A DNA stretch of 64,000 nt from Agrobacterium tumefaciens (GTDB lineage: Bacteria > Pseudomonadota > Alphaproteobacteria > Rhizobiales > Rhizobiaceae). The notes beneath the pieces were generated by a model. That model ran no database searches. It saw only the letters and a list, made by a program, of their open reading frames with translations, and was not told the DNA's origin. Position numbers and translations under genes: made by a program. This document shows, in pieces, positions 27,030-36,655 of this stretch. The DNA lies in assembly GCA_025560025.1 (NCBI GenBank), contig CP048485.1:248001-312000 (forward strand). The letters are read 5' to 3'. Every line of letters starts with the position of its first letter. The stretch's first letter is position 1.

Positions 27030-30000
27030 TCAGTTGGCAAGAACCCGCTGTGACGGAAAGGTGATTTCCACCAGCGTTCCTTCATTTGGTGTCGAGGTGA
27101 TGGAAAAGTTGGCGCGATTGGCATCCACCATGGCCTTGGTCAGCGGCAGGCCGAGCCCGGTGCCGTCGCCGCGCACGCGCTTGCCTGATGATGCCACCTG
27201 CCGGAAGGGTTTCATCGCCTGCTCCAGTTCAGCCCGCGTCATGCCGATGCCGGTGTCGCGAATGCGCAGCGACACGCTGCCATTGGCCTCATAGGCGGTG
27301 GAAACGACGATCTGGCCGCCTGATGGCGTAAAGCGGATGGCGTTCGACAGGATGTTGAGCACGATCTGCTTGATCGAACGCAGATCGGCGACGATCTGCG
27401 GCACGGATTGCGAAAGTGCCGTGCGGATAATGACACGCTGGTTATTGGCCTGCGGCTGCACCAGCGAGACCGCTTCGGCCACCGTCTCGTTCAGCGGCAC
27501 GGCGATGAAATCCACGTCCATCTGACCGGCTTCGATCTTGGAGATGTCGAGCAGATCGTTGACGATGTCGAGCACGTGCCGGCCCGAACGGCCAATATCA
27601 TTGGCATATTCCACATAACGCGGATTGCCGATCGGCCCGAAACGTTCGGTTGCCATCATGTCGGAGAAACCGATGATGGCGTTGAGCGGCGTACGGATTT
27701 CATGGCTGACGCGCGCCAGAAAATCGGTCTTGTGGGCATTGGCGGTTTCCGCCGCCCGCTTGGCATTACGCAGCTCTTCTTCCGTGCGTTTCCACTGGGT
27801 GATGTCACGGATGACGGCGCAATAACCATGCGAGGACTTGAGCCGGCCAATGGTCATGAACAGCGGCAGAAAACCGCCGGAAGCCTCACGGCCGATCACT
27901 TCGCGGCCATCGTTCAGCACGCTGGCCACACCATTATTGGCAAGGCCGGAGAGATAGTCCAAAACGGCTCGCTGGCTTTCATGCGCAAACAGCGTGACGA
28001 AGGGTTTCCCGGCGATCTCGCCATTGTCATAGTTGAACAGCGCACTGGCGGAACGGTTAAGCGAACGGATTTCGCCCTCGTCGCCCAGAAGCACCACACC
28101 GTCGGTCGCCGTTTCCAGAATGGAATGCAGCTCCTCGACTTCGCCCTGCAGCAGGGAAAGGCTACCGGCCTCCGCATTCGCCGTTTCGGCGGCTGCCGTA
28201 TTTTCATTCGCCGCTGCAACCGGTGCCTGCTTCTCTTCCAGCGGTACCAGCGACAGCATCAGCGCTTTGGTCTCTTCCCAGCGGATGGATTGCAGCCGTG
28301 CCTTGACCGGAATGATATCGTTTTCGGCGCTGACGACGACCATGCCGCCTTCATTGTCGGGCATATTCTCCAGCTCCTGCCGTTGCAGCAGTGCCTCCAG
28401 CCCGCCGACCTCATGCAATTCATCGAGAGAGCCGTAACCCGTCAGCCGCAGGAAATCAGGATTGGCGTGGATCAGCCTGTCGCCGGCATGCACCAGCAGC
28501 GCCACGGGCATCTGGTCCAGCGTTTCAGCGCTCAGCGCATCGGCGGGGCGCAGCGGCGGGCTGACCATTGCAGCAGCAATATCGGCCACCGGCTGCACGT
28601 CCGTTGCGACTTCTTCCTTCTCGTCGCTATCGATCGGGGTCGTGGGCGCGTGAATGGGTGCCGGGCCTTCGCCGCGAACATAGTCCGCGAAGAGATCGTC
28701 TTCCTCGGCCGCTTCCGTCGTCCTGACGTCTTCTTCCGCGGGTGGCCTGTCCACCGGCGTTCCGGCATCGATATCGTCGGCAACATCCTGCACGACCGGC
28801 TCGGCGGATACATGCGACTCCGTGAAAAGAGCTTCTTTCTCCGACGTCGGATTTTCGTCCGAAACAGCATCCGTAGGTGCCAATGTCCGGCCGATTTCCC
28901 GGAAGGCGGCCTGTTCGCCTGCGGTCAGCCCCTCGCGGGAGCGCGAGCGGCGCTCTTCAAGATGCACGATCTTGTCGGAATAAGCGGGTTCCGGTTCTGG
29001 CTCCGGGGTTGGCGCTGTTGCCAATACCGGCACTTCGAATTCCGGCGGGCTGTAATCGTGATGCTCTGCCTCGGCCGAAACCTCGGGCAGTGCCGTCTCA
29101 GATATATCGGCCGCCGTTGCCGGGGCTTCATCGTCTTCCGCCACGTCGGCCTCGGCCTGCGCCGCGTCCAGCTCATCGCCATCATCAAGAAATGCCAGCA
29201 ATTCGTGGCTTTCATCCTCGATGGCGGGCTGCGGTAAAACCTCAGTCGGAGCAGCCTCTGCGCCTTCCAGGAAGGTCAGGCCGATAGCATGGGGATCTTC
29301 AGTGGCATCGGCGAGCCGCACGATGCCGAAACCGCGAAAACCGTCGAATTCGCGCGAGCGCGTATAGGTGGGCAGGGCGGCTAGATCGATGGGCACCATG
29401 AGGGAAGTGCCCTCCACCGGCCAATAGATCGTCTTGCCCGACCAGGTGTCGCGACGACCGAGAAGCTCGCGAATCTTACCATCCGGATCGAGGTTGAAAA
29501 GCGCTGCGACATCGGCAAAGCCCATGCCTTCGACAGCCGCCGCCTTTGCGCCAACGGCCTCCGCAAATTCATGCGAGATGGAGCTGAAGCGCCCCTCCGC
29601 ATCAATTTTCCAGACGAAGCGGGATGCGCGTGCGCCGGCATTAAAGACAAAAGGCTGAGCCTCTTCTGTTGGGTCTGTTGCCGCCGAGGTGTCGTCTTCA
29701 GGCGATAAAGCGATATCCGCCGTCACCGTTTCAGCGACTTCAACGTCTGCCGCTTCGCTCTCTGCTTCTTCGAGCGCCTCGCCAGCATGGTCCTCGCCAA
29801 TGATGCGGTCGGTCGCCGGAACCTCCAGCTCATCCGCATCGAGTTCGAAGAGATCGGCAATATCGTCGGTCATCGCCTCGTTCGCCGCTGTCTCCGTGTC
29901 CTCCACGAAGATATCCAGCGGGGCCTCCGCCTGTTCCTCTGCGGCAACCGGCAGGACGGTGGCTTCTTCCTGTTCCGCCACCATCTCGTCTTCGGCGTCG

Positions 30001-30848
30001 GAAGACAGTTCCGGTACGTCGTCCACATCCTCGATGTCAGCGACCGCGTCGAGGACAGAATCGAAGGAGGCGACCGATGCGGCAACCGGCGTAGCCTCCG
30101 CAACCGGCAAAGCGGGCTCGGCGTCAGGCGCGGCTTGCTGCGGCCTGTCTTCGGCAAAACCGTTTACGGGGTCGAGCGTCCCAAGTGCGGTCTCGACCAC
30201 GAACAGCAGGTTGAGTTCGGGCGAGGTTGTGATCTGGCCGGTGGCTGCGGGCAAATAACCCTTTCCGGTCGGCACGGGCCGTTTGACGAGATGGCCGGAT
30301 TGTCCTGCGGCCATCCGCACCAGCGTCCTTGCCGTGTGCGGCGTGATGCCGAGCGACGCAAACCTGGCCGAGGCGGCGACAATCTCGTTTTCGCCGTCGA
30401 TGACCGCAATATGGATGTCCGGATCGTCAAAACCTTCGATCATGCGCCGGGCGCATTCCGCCACGTCGGGCGCGGTCTGGTCGGTAAGGGCGGAAAACAG
30501 AATGGCGGGCTGGCCCGGCTCGGCCTCGATGATTTCTGCTTTGGCGGTGACCGCAAGGCTGCGGAAACCGGCATTGATGCGAATGGTAAACGGCAGGCTG
30601 TCGCCCGCCTTGGAAAGCCGCGCCGCCGTCGCCGCCAGCTGCCGGAAGGTCACGTCCTGCCGCTTCGGGCCCTGTTCCAGAAAATCATAGACCATCGGCG
30701 TGCCGAACAGCGCGGCACCCCGCCCGTTTGCCCAAAGGGCGTTCTGGAGGTCGAGGGAAAACAAAGCCATCGCCTCGCCTCGCCCGAAACCTTCACGCAC
30801 CCGTTCATGCACTGCGATATCGATAAAGGGATACTGGACGGCGGGCAT
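27030..30848 (-). CDS. pdhS1: PdhS-family PAS sensor histidine kinase (DivK/CtrA pathway)
   Basis: 1272 residues with no membrane segment, so cytoplasmic. Residues 1-230 form an uncharacterised sensor region. Roughly 230-830 is very acidic and low in complexity, interrupted by a PAS-like segment near 400-500 (FVWKIDAEGRFSSISHEFAE). PAS domains follow at about 770-870 and 905-1030. The DHp box has His1049 (RVSHEIRTPLNAIIGFSD), and the ATPase has LNILSNAIRF, IRDTGIGM and GDGTGLGLPL. The HEIRTPLNAIIGFSDMM core is that of PleC/DivJ/PdhS kinases, which act on DivK and so on CtrA. From memory of Agrobacterium gene order I call it PdhS1 (similar to CbrA); the paralogue is less certain than the family. 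A CtrA-type box lies about 90 bases upstream. Confidence 0.85.
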   Translation of the reverse strand: MPAVQYPFIDIAVHERVREGFGRGEAMALFSLDLQNALWANGRGAALFGTPMVYDFLEQGPKRQDVTFRQLAATAARLSKAGDSLPFTIRINAGFRSLAVTAKAEIIEAEPGQPAILFSALTDQTAPDVAECARRMIEGFDDPDIHIAVIDGENEIVAASARFASLGITPHTARTLVRMAAGQSGHLVKRPVPTGKGYLPAATGQITTSPELNLLFVVETALGTLDPVNGFAEDRPQQAAPDAEPALPVAEATPVAASVASFDSVLDAVADIEDVDDVPELSSDAEDEMVAEQEEATVLPVAAEEQAEAPLDIFVEDTETAANEAMTDDIADLFELDADELEVPATDRIIGEDHAGEALEEAESEAADVEVAETVTADIALSPEDDTSAATDPTEEAQPFVFNAGARASRFVWKIDAEGRFSSISHEFAEAVGAKAAAVEGMGFADVAALFNLDPDGKIRELLGRRDTWSGKTIYWPVEGTSLMVPIDLAALPTYTRSREFDGFRGFGIVRLADATEDPHAIGLTFLEGAEAAPTEVLPQPAIEDESHELLAFLDDGDELDAAQAEADVAEDDEAPATAADISETALPEVSAEAEHHDYSPPEFEVPVLATAPTPEPEPEPAYSDKIVHLEERRSRSREGLTAGEQAAFREIGRTLAPTDAVSDENPTSEKEALFTESHVSAEPVVQDVADDIDAGTPVDRPPAEEDVRTTEAAEEDDLFADYVRGEGPAPIHAPTTPIDSDEKEEVATDVQPVADIAAAMVSPPLRPADALSAETLDQMPVALLVHAGDRLIHANPDFLRLTGYGSLDELHEVGGLEALLQRQELENMPDNEGGMVVVSAENDIIPVKARLQSIRWEETKALMLSLVPLEEKQAPVAAANENTAAAETANAEAGSLSLLQGEVEELHSILETATDGVVLLGDEGEIRSLNRSASALFNYDNGEIAGKPFVTLFAHESQRAVLDYLSGLANNGVASVLNDGREVIGREASGGFLPLFMTIGRLKSSHGYCAVIRDITQWKRTEEELRNAKRAAETANAHKTDFLARVSHEIRTPLNAIIGFSDMMATERFGPIGNPRYVEYANDIGRSGRHVLDIVNDLLDISKIEAGQMDVDFIAVPLNETVAEAVSLVQPQANNQRVIIRTALSQSVPQIVADLRSIKQIVLNILSNAIRFTPSGGQIVVSTAYEANGSVSLRIRDTGIGMTRAELEQAMKPFRQVASSGKRVRGDGTGLGLPLTKAMVDANRANFSITSTPNEGTLVEITFPSQRVLAN

Positions 30849-30936
30849 GTCGAAACCTATTCTGGCACTACCGGACCTTGCGGGGCTTTGTCAGCCTCCT
30901 CATGAAGCTGAAACGTAAACCCGCTGAGGCACCACG

Positions 30937-30951
30937 TTAACAGAATTTTAA
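30937..30951. promoter_or_regulatory. CtrA-type box upstream of the PdhS kinase gene
   Basis: The bases read TTAACAGAATTTTAA, a perfect TTAA-N7-TTAA. It lies 89-103 bases upstream of the kinase start codon, a plausible promoter position. CtrA control of a kinase that acts on DivK/CtrA would make a feedback loop; binding is inferred. Confidence 0.55.
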
Positions 30952-31140
30952 ATAACTTCACAGCGCGGCGCGGTCCACCATCCGGCGGATGAATCGCCAA
31001 ACAGAGTTAACATGAACAGGCCCGCAGTCAGCCCCTTGCCAATGACGTGGGACACCCCCGGCCGCCACCTGCCATCGGGCTCCACGGTATGAAAAGCACT
31101 TGCCTTTCGATGCCTTTTTTCGCAAAATTCAATGAGGCAC

Positions 31141-31169
31141 TTGCAAATGGGGGAAACTCCTTTTATGTC
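31141..31169 (+). promoter_or_regulatory. Possible tRNA-His promoter
   Basis: TTGCAA (31141-31146) and TATGTC (31164-31169) are separated by 17 bases and lie about 33 bases before the tRNA. The -10 element is a poor match, so this is only a candidate. Confidence 0.3.
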
Positions 31170-31201
31170 ACCCCCCGTGACGCCGCTTCGGCGTTTCATG
31201 T

Positions 31202-31278
31202 GCGGTTGTAGCTCAGTTGGTTAGAGCGCAGGTTTGTGGCACCTGAGGTCGGTGGTTCGACCCCACTCAACCGTACCA
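31202..31278 (+). tRNA. tRNA-His (GTG anticodon)
   Basis: 77 bases folding as a full cloverleaf. The acceptor is GCGGTTG with CAACCGT, with a G1-T72 wobble. The D arm is GCTC/GAGC, the anticodon stem CAGGT/ACCTG with loop TTGTGGC, and the T stem GGTGG/CCACT with loop TTCGACC. The discriminator is A73 and CCA is encoded. It lacks the extra G at position -1 (the preceding base is T) and the C73 that mark tRNA-His in most bacteria. That is the known alphaproteobacterial form. Confidence 0.97.
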
Positions 31279-31539
31279 TTCCCTTCTCCCGATAAGTTCA
31301 AATGCTACAAGGACTTACCGGGAGATGGGAGTATTTTCCCGTTTCACGGTTCCCGAAAATCCCCAGAAATCATTGCCGCGATTTTGCCAGCCCGCGCACA
31401 GCCTCTGCTGGCGTGTGAACCCCCTGCCGTTTTCAGACCCCCAAAAACCATTTGGCTAAAATCTCTTGCGCTGGTATTGTCGGCCCAACGAAACCTTATG
31501 AAAGCCAGCAGCATAGCTTCTACGCTTGTGCGCGGCGAA

Positions 31540-33129
31540 ATGGACAAGATAGTGATCGACCCCGGAAACGGCCCAAAGCCGTCGGACCAAGGGGCGTCGG
31601 TGGCAAACAAAGGGAAAGCGAAGCGATCCCGTCGTGGCAAGAAACACAAGCGTGACGGTAAGCCCCGTGACGCCGCTGTGCTGTCGCATGATGTTGCCGC
31701 AGATGTTCCGGCCGGTTCCCCTCATGTATCGGCTCTCGAGCCGGATGCAGAACCGCGCAAGAGAAAGCGCCGCCGTCGTTCTCGCGGCAAAGGTGCTTCA
31801 CAGCAGACGCCGTCTGCGCCCGGCGAGCAGGTGCAGGCCTCAACCGTACCCGATGTTACCAACCCATCCCCGGTGCCTCCAGGTGGCGGTCGCAAGTCGC
31901 GCAACCGCAAGCGGGCTCATCGCGATCCACGCGGTCGCGATCCACAGGGCAGGCCGCTCGTCCCCTCGCACGCGCCGCGACATGTCGGCAAGCAGAATGG
32001 CCGTGCCAATGGGGCGGCTCAGGAGCCGCATCGTCAACAATCTGAAATTTCTGCCCGTCACGCCACGCGCCAGCACGATCATGGTGCGGAACCGGCGACG
32101 GATATGTATGCGGCGCTCGATCTCGGTACCAATAATTGCCGTCTGCTGATTGCGCAGCCGACACGGCCCGGCCAGTTCCGGGTCGTCGACGCCTTTTCGC
32201 GCATCGTCCGGCTGGGCGAGGGCCTGGTGTCGAGCGGTCGCCTTTCCGACGATGCGATGGACCGCGCGGTGGAGGCCCTCAAGGTTTGCTCTTCGAAACT
32301 TGCCGGTCGCCCGATCAGGCGCATGCGGCTGATCGCCACCGAAGCCTGCCGGGCCGCATCCAATGGCGAGGCGTTTCTGGAGCGGGTCACCCGCGAAACC
32401 GGGCTCAGGCTTGAAATCATCAGCCGCGAGACGGAAGCCCGCCTTGCGGTATCGGGCTGCGCCTCGCTTGTCGGGCGCGAGGCGCGTTCGGTCGTGCTGT
32501 TCGATATCGGCGGCGGATCTTCGGAAATCGCGGTTATCAAGGTCGGTGAAAACCGTTCCAACCGGCTCGCCAACCATATCACGCATTGGACATCGCTTCC
32601 GGTCGGCGTCGTCACGCTCTCTGAACGCCATGGCGGCCGCGATGTGACGCCTGATGTCTTCGCGGCCATGGTGCGGGAAGTCGAGGGGCTGCTCGATGCG
32701 TTCCATTGCCCGCCTCTGGCGCCGCAATTGCATCATGAGGATTTTCATCTCATCGGGACCTCGGGTACTGTAACGACGCTTGCGGGCGTTCATCTCGATC
32801 TGCCGCGATATGATCGCCGCAAGGTGGATGGCCTCTGGCTTTCCGACGCCGAAGTGACGGCCATGCAGGACAAGCTTCTGGCATGGGATTTCGCCGGCCG
32901 CGCCGCCAATGCCTGCATCGGTCCTGATCGGGCCGATCTGGTTCTGGCCGGTTGTGCGATCCTCGAGGCCATTCGCCGCCGCTGGCCGTCGCGCCGCATG
33001 CGCGTGGCCGATCGCGGTCTTCGCGAGGGCCTGCTGACGGATATGATGGCGGATGACGGCGCATGGCGGCGCAACCGCATAAGGCGCATGCAGATGGCAC
33101 GGCAGGACAGGACGGAAGGTTTGACATGA
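31540..33129 (+). CDS. Ppx/GppA phosphatase with long basic N-terminal tail
   Basis: 529 residues. Residues 1-188 are low-complexity and strongly basic ([44 protein letters not shown]), probably disordered and able to bind RNA. The Ppx/GppA domain begins at Met189: [16 protein letters not shown] is the phosphate-binding loop, and [24 protein letters not shown] and [12 protein letters not shown] follow. It would hydrolyse polyphosphate or convert pppGpp to ppGpp; sequence alone does not decide. Its stop overlaps the rlmE start by four bases (ATGA), so the two are coupled. The start is ambiguous: ATG 31540 or 31498, neither with a good ribosome binding site. Confidence 0.85.
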   Translation: MDKIVIDPGNGPKPSDQGASVANKGKAKRSRRGKKHKRDGKPRDAAVLSHDVAADVPAGSPHVSALEPDAEPRKRKRRRRSRGKGASQQTPSAPGEQVQASTVPDVTNPSPVPPGGGRKSRNRKRAHRDPRGRDPQGRPLVPSHAPRHVGKQNGRANGAAQEPHRQQSEISARHATRQHDHGAEPATDMYAALDLGTNNCRLLIAQPTRPGQFRVVDAFSRIVRLGEGLVSSGRLSDDAMDRAVEALKVCSSKLAGRPIRRMRLIATEACRAASNGEAFLERVTRETGLRLEIISRETEARLAVSGCASLVGREARSVVLFDIGGGSSEIAVIKVGENRSNRLANHITHWTSLPVGVVTLSERHGGRDVTPDVFAAMVREVEGLLDAFHCPPLAPQLHHEDFHLIGTSGTVTTLAGVHLDLPRYDRRKVDGLWLSDAEVTAMQDKLLAWDFAGRAANACIGPDRADLVLAGCAILEAIRRRWPSRRMRVADRGLREGLLTDMMADDGAWRRNRIRRMQMARQDRTEGLT

Positions 33130-33866
33130 GCAAGGCGCCCACAAGCACCAATCGCACCGGCCGAAAGATCGGCCAGAAGGTCAAGAAGACCAAACTCAAG
33201 GCCTCATCGCGCCGTTGGCTTGAACGTCATATCAATGACCCCTACGTCCAGCGCGCCAGGCTTGAGGGCTATCGCGCCCGCGCCGCCTTCAAGCTTCTGG
33301 AAATCAACGATAAGCACCAGATATTGAAGGGTGCGACCCGCATCATCGACCTTGGTGCGGCACCTGGAAGCTGGTCGCAGATCGCTTCGAAGGTGACGGA
33401 TTCCACCGAAGACGATATTCGCGTCGCCGCCATCGATTTCCTCGAGATCGATCCCATTCCCGGCGTGAAAATCCTGCAGCTCGACTTCCTCGACCCCTCC
33501 GCACCCGAAAAGCTGATGGAGGCCGTCGGCGGCACGCCCGATCTGGTGCTGTCCGACATGGCGGCGCCAACCACGGGCCACCAGAAGACCGACCACATCC
33601 GCACCATGCATCTGTGTGAAGTCGCAGCCGATTTCGCGGTTCAGGTGCTGGCGGAGGGCGGCCATTTCCTTGCCAAGACCTTCCAGGGCGGCACGGAAAA
33701 GGCCCTGCTGGACATGCTGAAAAAGAACTTCAAGCAGGTCCTGCACATCAAGCCTGCCTCGTCGCGCTCGGAATCGGTCGAAATGTTCCTGCTTGCCAAG
33801 CACTTCAAGGGCCGCAAGGGCGAGCCGCAAATCGATGCGGACGCCACTGAGGCCGCCGAAGACTGA
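33126..33866 (+). CDS. rlmE: 23S rRNA (uridine-2552-2'-O)-methyltransferase
   Basis: 246 residues of the RrmJ/FtsJ family. It methylates U2552 in the 23S A-loop during late 50S assembly. The N-terminal RNA-binding end ([20 protein letters not shown]) precedes [13 protein letters not shown]. The AdoMet site is [15 protein letters not shown], and [20 protein letters not shown] holds a catalytic-region aspartate. It is translationally coupled to the Ppx/GppA gene. Its stop codon directly abuts the stop of the convergent MFS gene with no base between. Confidence 0.95.
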   Translation: MSKAPTSTNRTGRKIGQKVKKTKLKASSRRWLERHINDPYVQRARLEGYRARAAFKLLEINDKHQILKGATRIIDLGAAPGSWSQIASKVTDSTEDDIRVAAIDFLEIDPIPGVKILQLDFLDPSAPEKLMEAVGGTPDLVLSDMAAPTTGHQKTDHIRTMHLCEVAADFAVQVLAEGGHFLAKTFQGGTEKALLDMLKKNFKQVLHIKPASSRSESVEMFLLAKHFKGRKGEPQIDADATEAAED

Positions 33867-35264
33867 TCATTCCGCCGGTTGCGAAACCTTGCCGCGGTGG
33901 CCGGAGACGGCCGCTCCCGCCTGTGCGTCCATGCGGATGATCGGCACGATGGCGAAGAGCGAGACGAGCGCGACGATGGTGAAGGCGATGTGGAAATCGG
34001 CAAGCTGAAGATGCGTGCCGGACATCATGCTGCTGACTTCCAGAATGGAAGCGGCGAAAGCCACGCCAAGCGCCAGGCTGATCTGCTGCATCACCGACGC
34101 CATCGAGGTCGCCTGACTTGCCTGGCTGTCTTCAATATCGGAATAGCTGAGCGCGTTCGACCCGGTGAAGAAGAACGACCGGGCAAATCCCGCCGTGACC
34201 AGGAAGATCATAATCAGGGGGTAGGGGGTCTCAGGCGTGAAAAAGCTGTTGGCGAGCGTCGTGCAGGCGCCGACGATGCCGGCCCCGATCAGCGTCGATC
34301 GGAACCCCGTTGCCGCAAAGACGCGCTTGGCCATGAATTTGGTGGTGATAGCGCCAATCGCGCCCGCAAAAGTGATCATGCCGGATTGGAACGGGTTGAG
34401 CCCGAAACCGATCTGCAGCATCAGCGGCATCAGGAACGGGATGGCGCCCGTCGAGATGCGGAAGATGGTGCCGCCAACGGAGGCCGCCCGGAAGGTCGCA
34501 TTCTGGAAGATGCGAAAGTCCAGAATCGGGGCGGGGTGACGGGCGGCGTGGCGCAGGTAAAGAAAACCGCAGATAAACCCGATGATCGTCGAGGCGATGC
34601 CGATGGCGGGCGGCAATGCCGGAAGGCTGACGACCGAAACGCCGAAGACAACGCCCGAGGCGGCAATGCCGGATAACACGAAACCCTTGCCGTCCATCGG
34701 CGGCGGATTGGTGGTTTCGATTTCTGGCAGGAAGATCGTCGACAGCCAGATGCCGATGACGCCGATGGGCACGTTGATCAGGAAAATCCAGTGCCATGAA
34801 AAATAGGTGGTGATGAAGCCGCCGATCGGCGGACCGGTGAGCGGGCCGACAAGCGCCGGTATCGTCAACAGCGCCATGGCGGAAACAAGTTCGGTCCGCT
34901 TTGTTGTCCGCAGCAGAACGAGACGGCCGACGGGCGTCATCATCGCCCCGCCCATGCCCTGCAGGAAACGCGAGAGCACGAATTCGAACACCGACGACGA
35001 TACCGCGCAACAGATGGACCCGACAACGAAGACGCCGATGGCGAAACGGAAGATTTTCTTCGCGCCATATTTGTCGGCCATCCAGCCGCTGATCGGAATG
35101 AAGATCGCCAGAGACACCATATAGGCCGTCAGCGCGAGCTTGAGCGTGATCGGGCCGACATTGAGGTCGGCTGCAATCGCCGGAAGCGAGGTTGCAATGA
35201 CGGTGGAGTCCATCTGCTCCATGAAGAGAGCGACTGCCAGGATGAGGGGAATGATGCGGTTCAT
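33867..35264 (-). CDS. MFS drug exporter, DHA2 (EmrB/QacA) family
   Basis: 465 residues with about 14 predicted membrane helices, normal for DHA2 proton antiporters. The N-terminal MEQMDSTVIATSLPAIAADL replaces the usual LD-T-V-N-ALP motif D1, and MADKYGAKKIFRFAIGVFVV is the motif A loop. The likely role is export of hydrophobic or cationic compounds; substrate not predictable. Start at 35264 (MNRIIPLILAVALF) places helix 1 at the N-terminus; a start ten codons upstream is possible. Convergent with rlmE. Confidence 0.88.
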   Translation of the reverse strand: MNRIIPLILAVALFMEQMDSTVIATSLPAIAADLNVGPITLKLALTAYMVSLAIFIPISGWMADKYGAKKIFRFAIGVFVVGSICCAVSSSVFEFVLSRFLQGMGGAMMTPVGRLVLLRTTKRTELVSAMALLTIPALVGPLTGPPIGGFITTYFSWHWIFLINVPIGVIGIWLSTIFLPEIETTNPPPMDGKGFVLSGIAASGVVFGVSVVSLPALPPAIGIASTIIGFICGFLYLRHAARHPAPILDFRIFQNATFRAASVGGTIFRISTGAIPFLMPLMLQIGFGLNPFQSGMITFAGAIGAITTKFMAKRVFAATGFRSTLIGAGIVGACTTLANSFFTPETPYPLIMIFLVTAGFARSFFFTGSNALSYSDIEDSQASQATSMASVMQQISLALGVAFAASILEVSSMMSGTHLQLADFHIAFTIVALVSLFAIVPIIRMDAQAGAAVSGHRGKVSQPAE

Positions 35265-35471
35265 GAGGCTGCCTGCGGCTTTCCGCTGCGACAAAGGATA
35301 TCGCCGTTCCTCCTACGCCTGATAAGCGGGCTTGCCAACACGTTAATTATCAATTTCTCAAGTTCCGATCAAACCTGCGTGAGGCCGATTTCCTTGCAAC
35401 TTTCTCGCTCTATTGTCCGTTGGGCACAGTTCAGTTGGCGATCATGGCCAGTTGGCGCTATCGGGAGAAAG

Positions 35472-36476
35472 ATGATGACCCAATCCTTGAACATGAGCAG
35501 GCGCGGCCTCATTGGTGCGGCCGGCGCAAGCGTCCTCGGCGCGCCGCTGTTGATGGCGCGCACCGCGACCGCCCAGACAAACCAGCCGCAAACTTCCATG
35601 GAGATCAAACACGCCATGCCGCCGGAAACCAATCGCTTCAAGCTCGGCAATTTCGAGGTGCTGGTGGTGAAGGATGGCGCCCGCGCCGCGCCCAATCCCG
35701 GCGAGACCTTCGGCACGGACCAGTCGGCGGAAACCGTTGGAAAGCTTCTGGACGATAATTTTCTGCCGAAGGACCAATTCGTCAATTCCTTCTCGCCGGT
35801 CCTCGTCAACACCGGCACGGACCTCGTGCTGTTCGACACCGGTTTTGGCGAGGCCGGCCGCGGCGCGGGCAATGGCCGCCTGATCGAAGGCATGGCGGCT
35901 GCCGGTTACACGCCGGAGGATGTAACCGTGGTGGTGCTGACCCACATGCACGGCGACCACATCGGCGGACTGATGGAAAAAGGCTCACCGGCCTTTTCAA
36001 AGGCGCGTTATGTGGTCGGCCAGGCGGAATATGATTTCTGGACGGATGAGAAGCGCGTCGGCACGCCTGCCGAAGGCGGCCACAAGGGTGTCATCGCCAA
36101 CGTCAAGCCGCTGGCGGAAAAGGCGACCTTCATCGGCGATGGTGCCAATGTGGTCTCCGGTATTACCGGCATTGCCGCTTTCGGGCATTCGCCGGGGCAC
36201 ATGATCTTCCGGGTCGAATCGGAAGGCAAACAGCTGATCCTGACGGCGGATACGGCCAACCATTTTGTCCTTTCGCTGCAGAGGCCGGACTGGGAGGTGA
36301 AGTTCGACATGGACAAGGCAGCAGCGGCAGCGACCCGCAGGAAGGTCTACGACATGATCGCCACCGACCGGCTGGCCTTCCTTGGCTATCACATGCCTTT
36401 CCCTTCTGTCGGTTACGCGGAAAAGCTGGATACGGGTTACCGTTTCGTGCCGAAATCCTATCAGTTCGACATCTGA
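35472..36476 (+). CDS. Exported metallo-beta-lactamase-fold hydrolase
   Basis: 334 residues. The N-terminus MTQSLNMSRRGLIGAAGASV is a twin-arginine signal, cleaved near TATAQ. The zinc site THMHGDH has His158, His160, Asp162 and His163; later ligands are in FGHSPGHM and LTADTANHF. The fold is shared with lactonases, arylsulfatase-like and quorum-quenching enzymes, so the substrate cannot be named. The start is at 35472 or 35475 with GGGAGAAAG just upstream. It is divergent from the MFS exporter; the 207-base gap contains a near-repeat (CAGTTGGCG twice, near 35433 and 35450). Ends in a terminator. Confidence 0.85.
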   Translation: MMTQSLNMSRRGLIGAAGASVLGAPLLMARTATAQTNQPQTSMEIKHAMPPETNRFKLGNFEVLVVKDGARAAPNPGETFGTDQSAETVGKLLDDNFLPKDQFVNSFSPVLVNTGTDLVLFDTGFGEAGRGAGNGRLIEGMAAAGYTPEDVTVVVLTHMHGDHIGGLMEKGSPAFSKARYVVGQAEYDFWTDEKRVGTPAEGGHKGVIANVKPLAEKATFIGDGANVVSGITGIAAFGHSPGHMIFRVESEGKQLILTADTANHFVLSLQRPDWEVKFDMDKAAAAATRRKVYDMIATDRLAFLGYHMPFPSVGYAEKLDTGYRFVPKSYQFDI

Positions 36477-36505
36477 TATCTGCTGCAATGCAGCAACAAA
36501 GAAAG

Positions 36506-36530
36506 CCCGGAAGGCAATTCCGGGTTTTTT
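36506..36530 (+). terminator. Intrinsic terminator of the metallo-beta-lactamase-fold gene
   Basis: Stem CCCGGAA/TTCCGGG (36506-36512, 36518-36524) with a five-base loop, followed by six T. A smaller hairpin TGCTGCA/TGCAGCA precedes it at 36481-36495. Confidence 0.88.
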
Positions 36531-36655
36531 CTATTCCCTTCCTGTCATGAACGTGTTACCAGCCCTCGCCAACTTCCAAGCAATCCTTGCAGGGCGCCGG
36601 GGTGAACTTTTCGTTCCGGAACGGCCACGCATTTTCATTATGAAGGAATTTGGTC

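Larger units (their letters stand above)
30849..31201. other. Intergenic region between the PdhS gene and tRNA-His
   Basis: A 353-base gap with no convincing gene. It holds the CtrA-type box at 30937-30951 on the kinase side and a weak tRNA promoter candidate near 31141-31169 on the other. A minus-strand ORF at 30948-31199 has no ribosome binding site and unlikely composition. Confidence 0.6.

Noticed and set aside
30948..31199. 83-codon minus-strand ORF in the kinase-tRNA gap
   Set aside because: No ribosome binding site, unlikely composition, and it overlaps the CtrA-type box and the tRNA promoter region.
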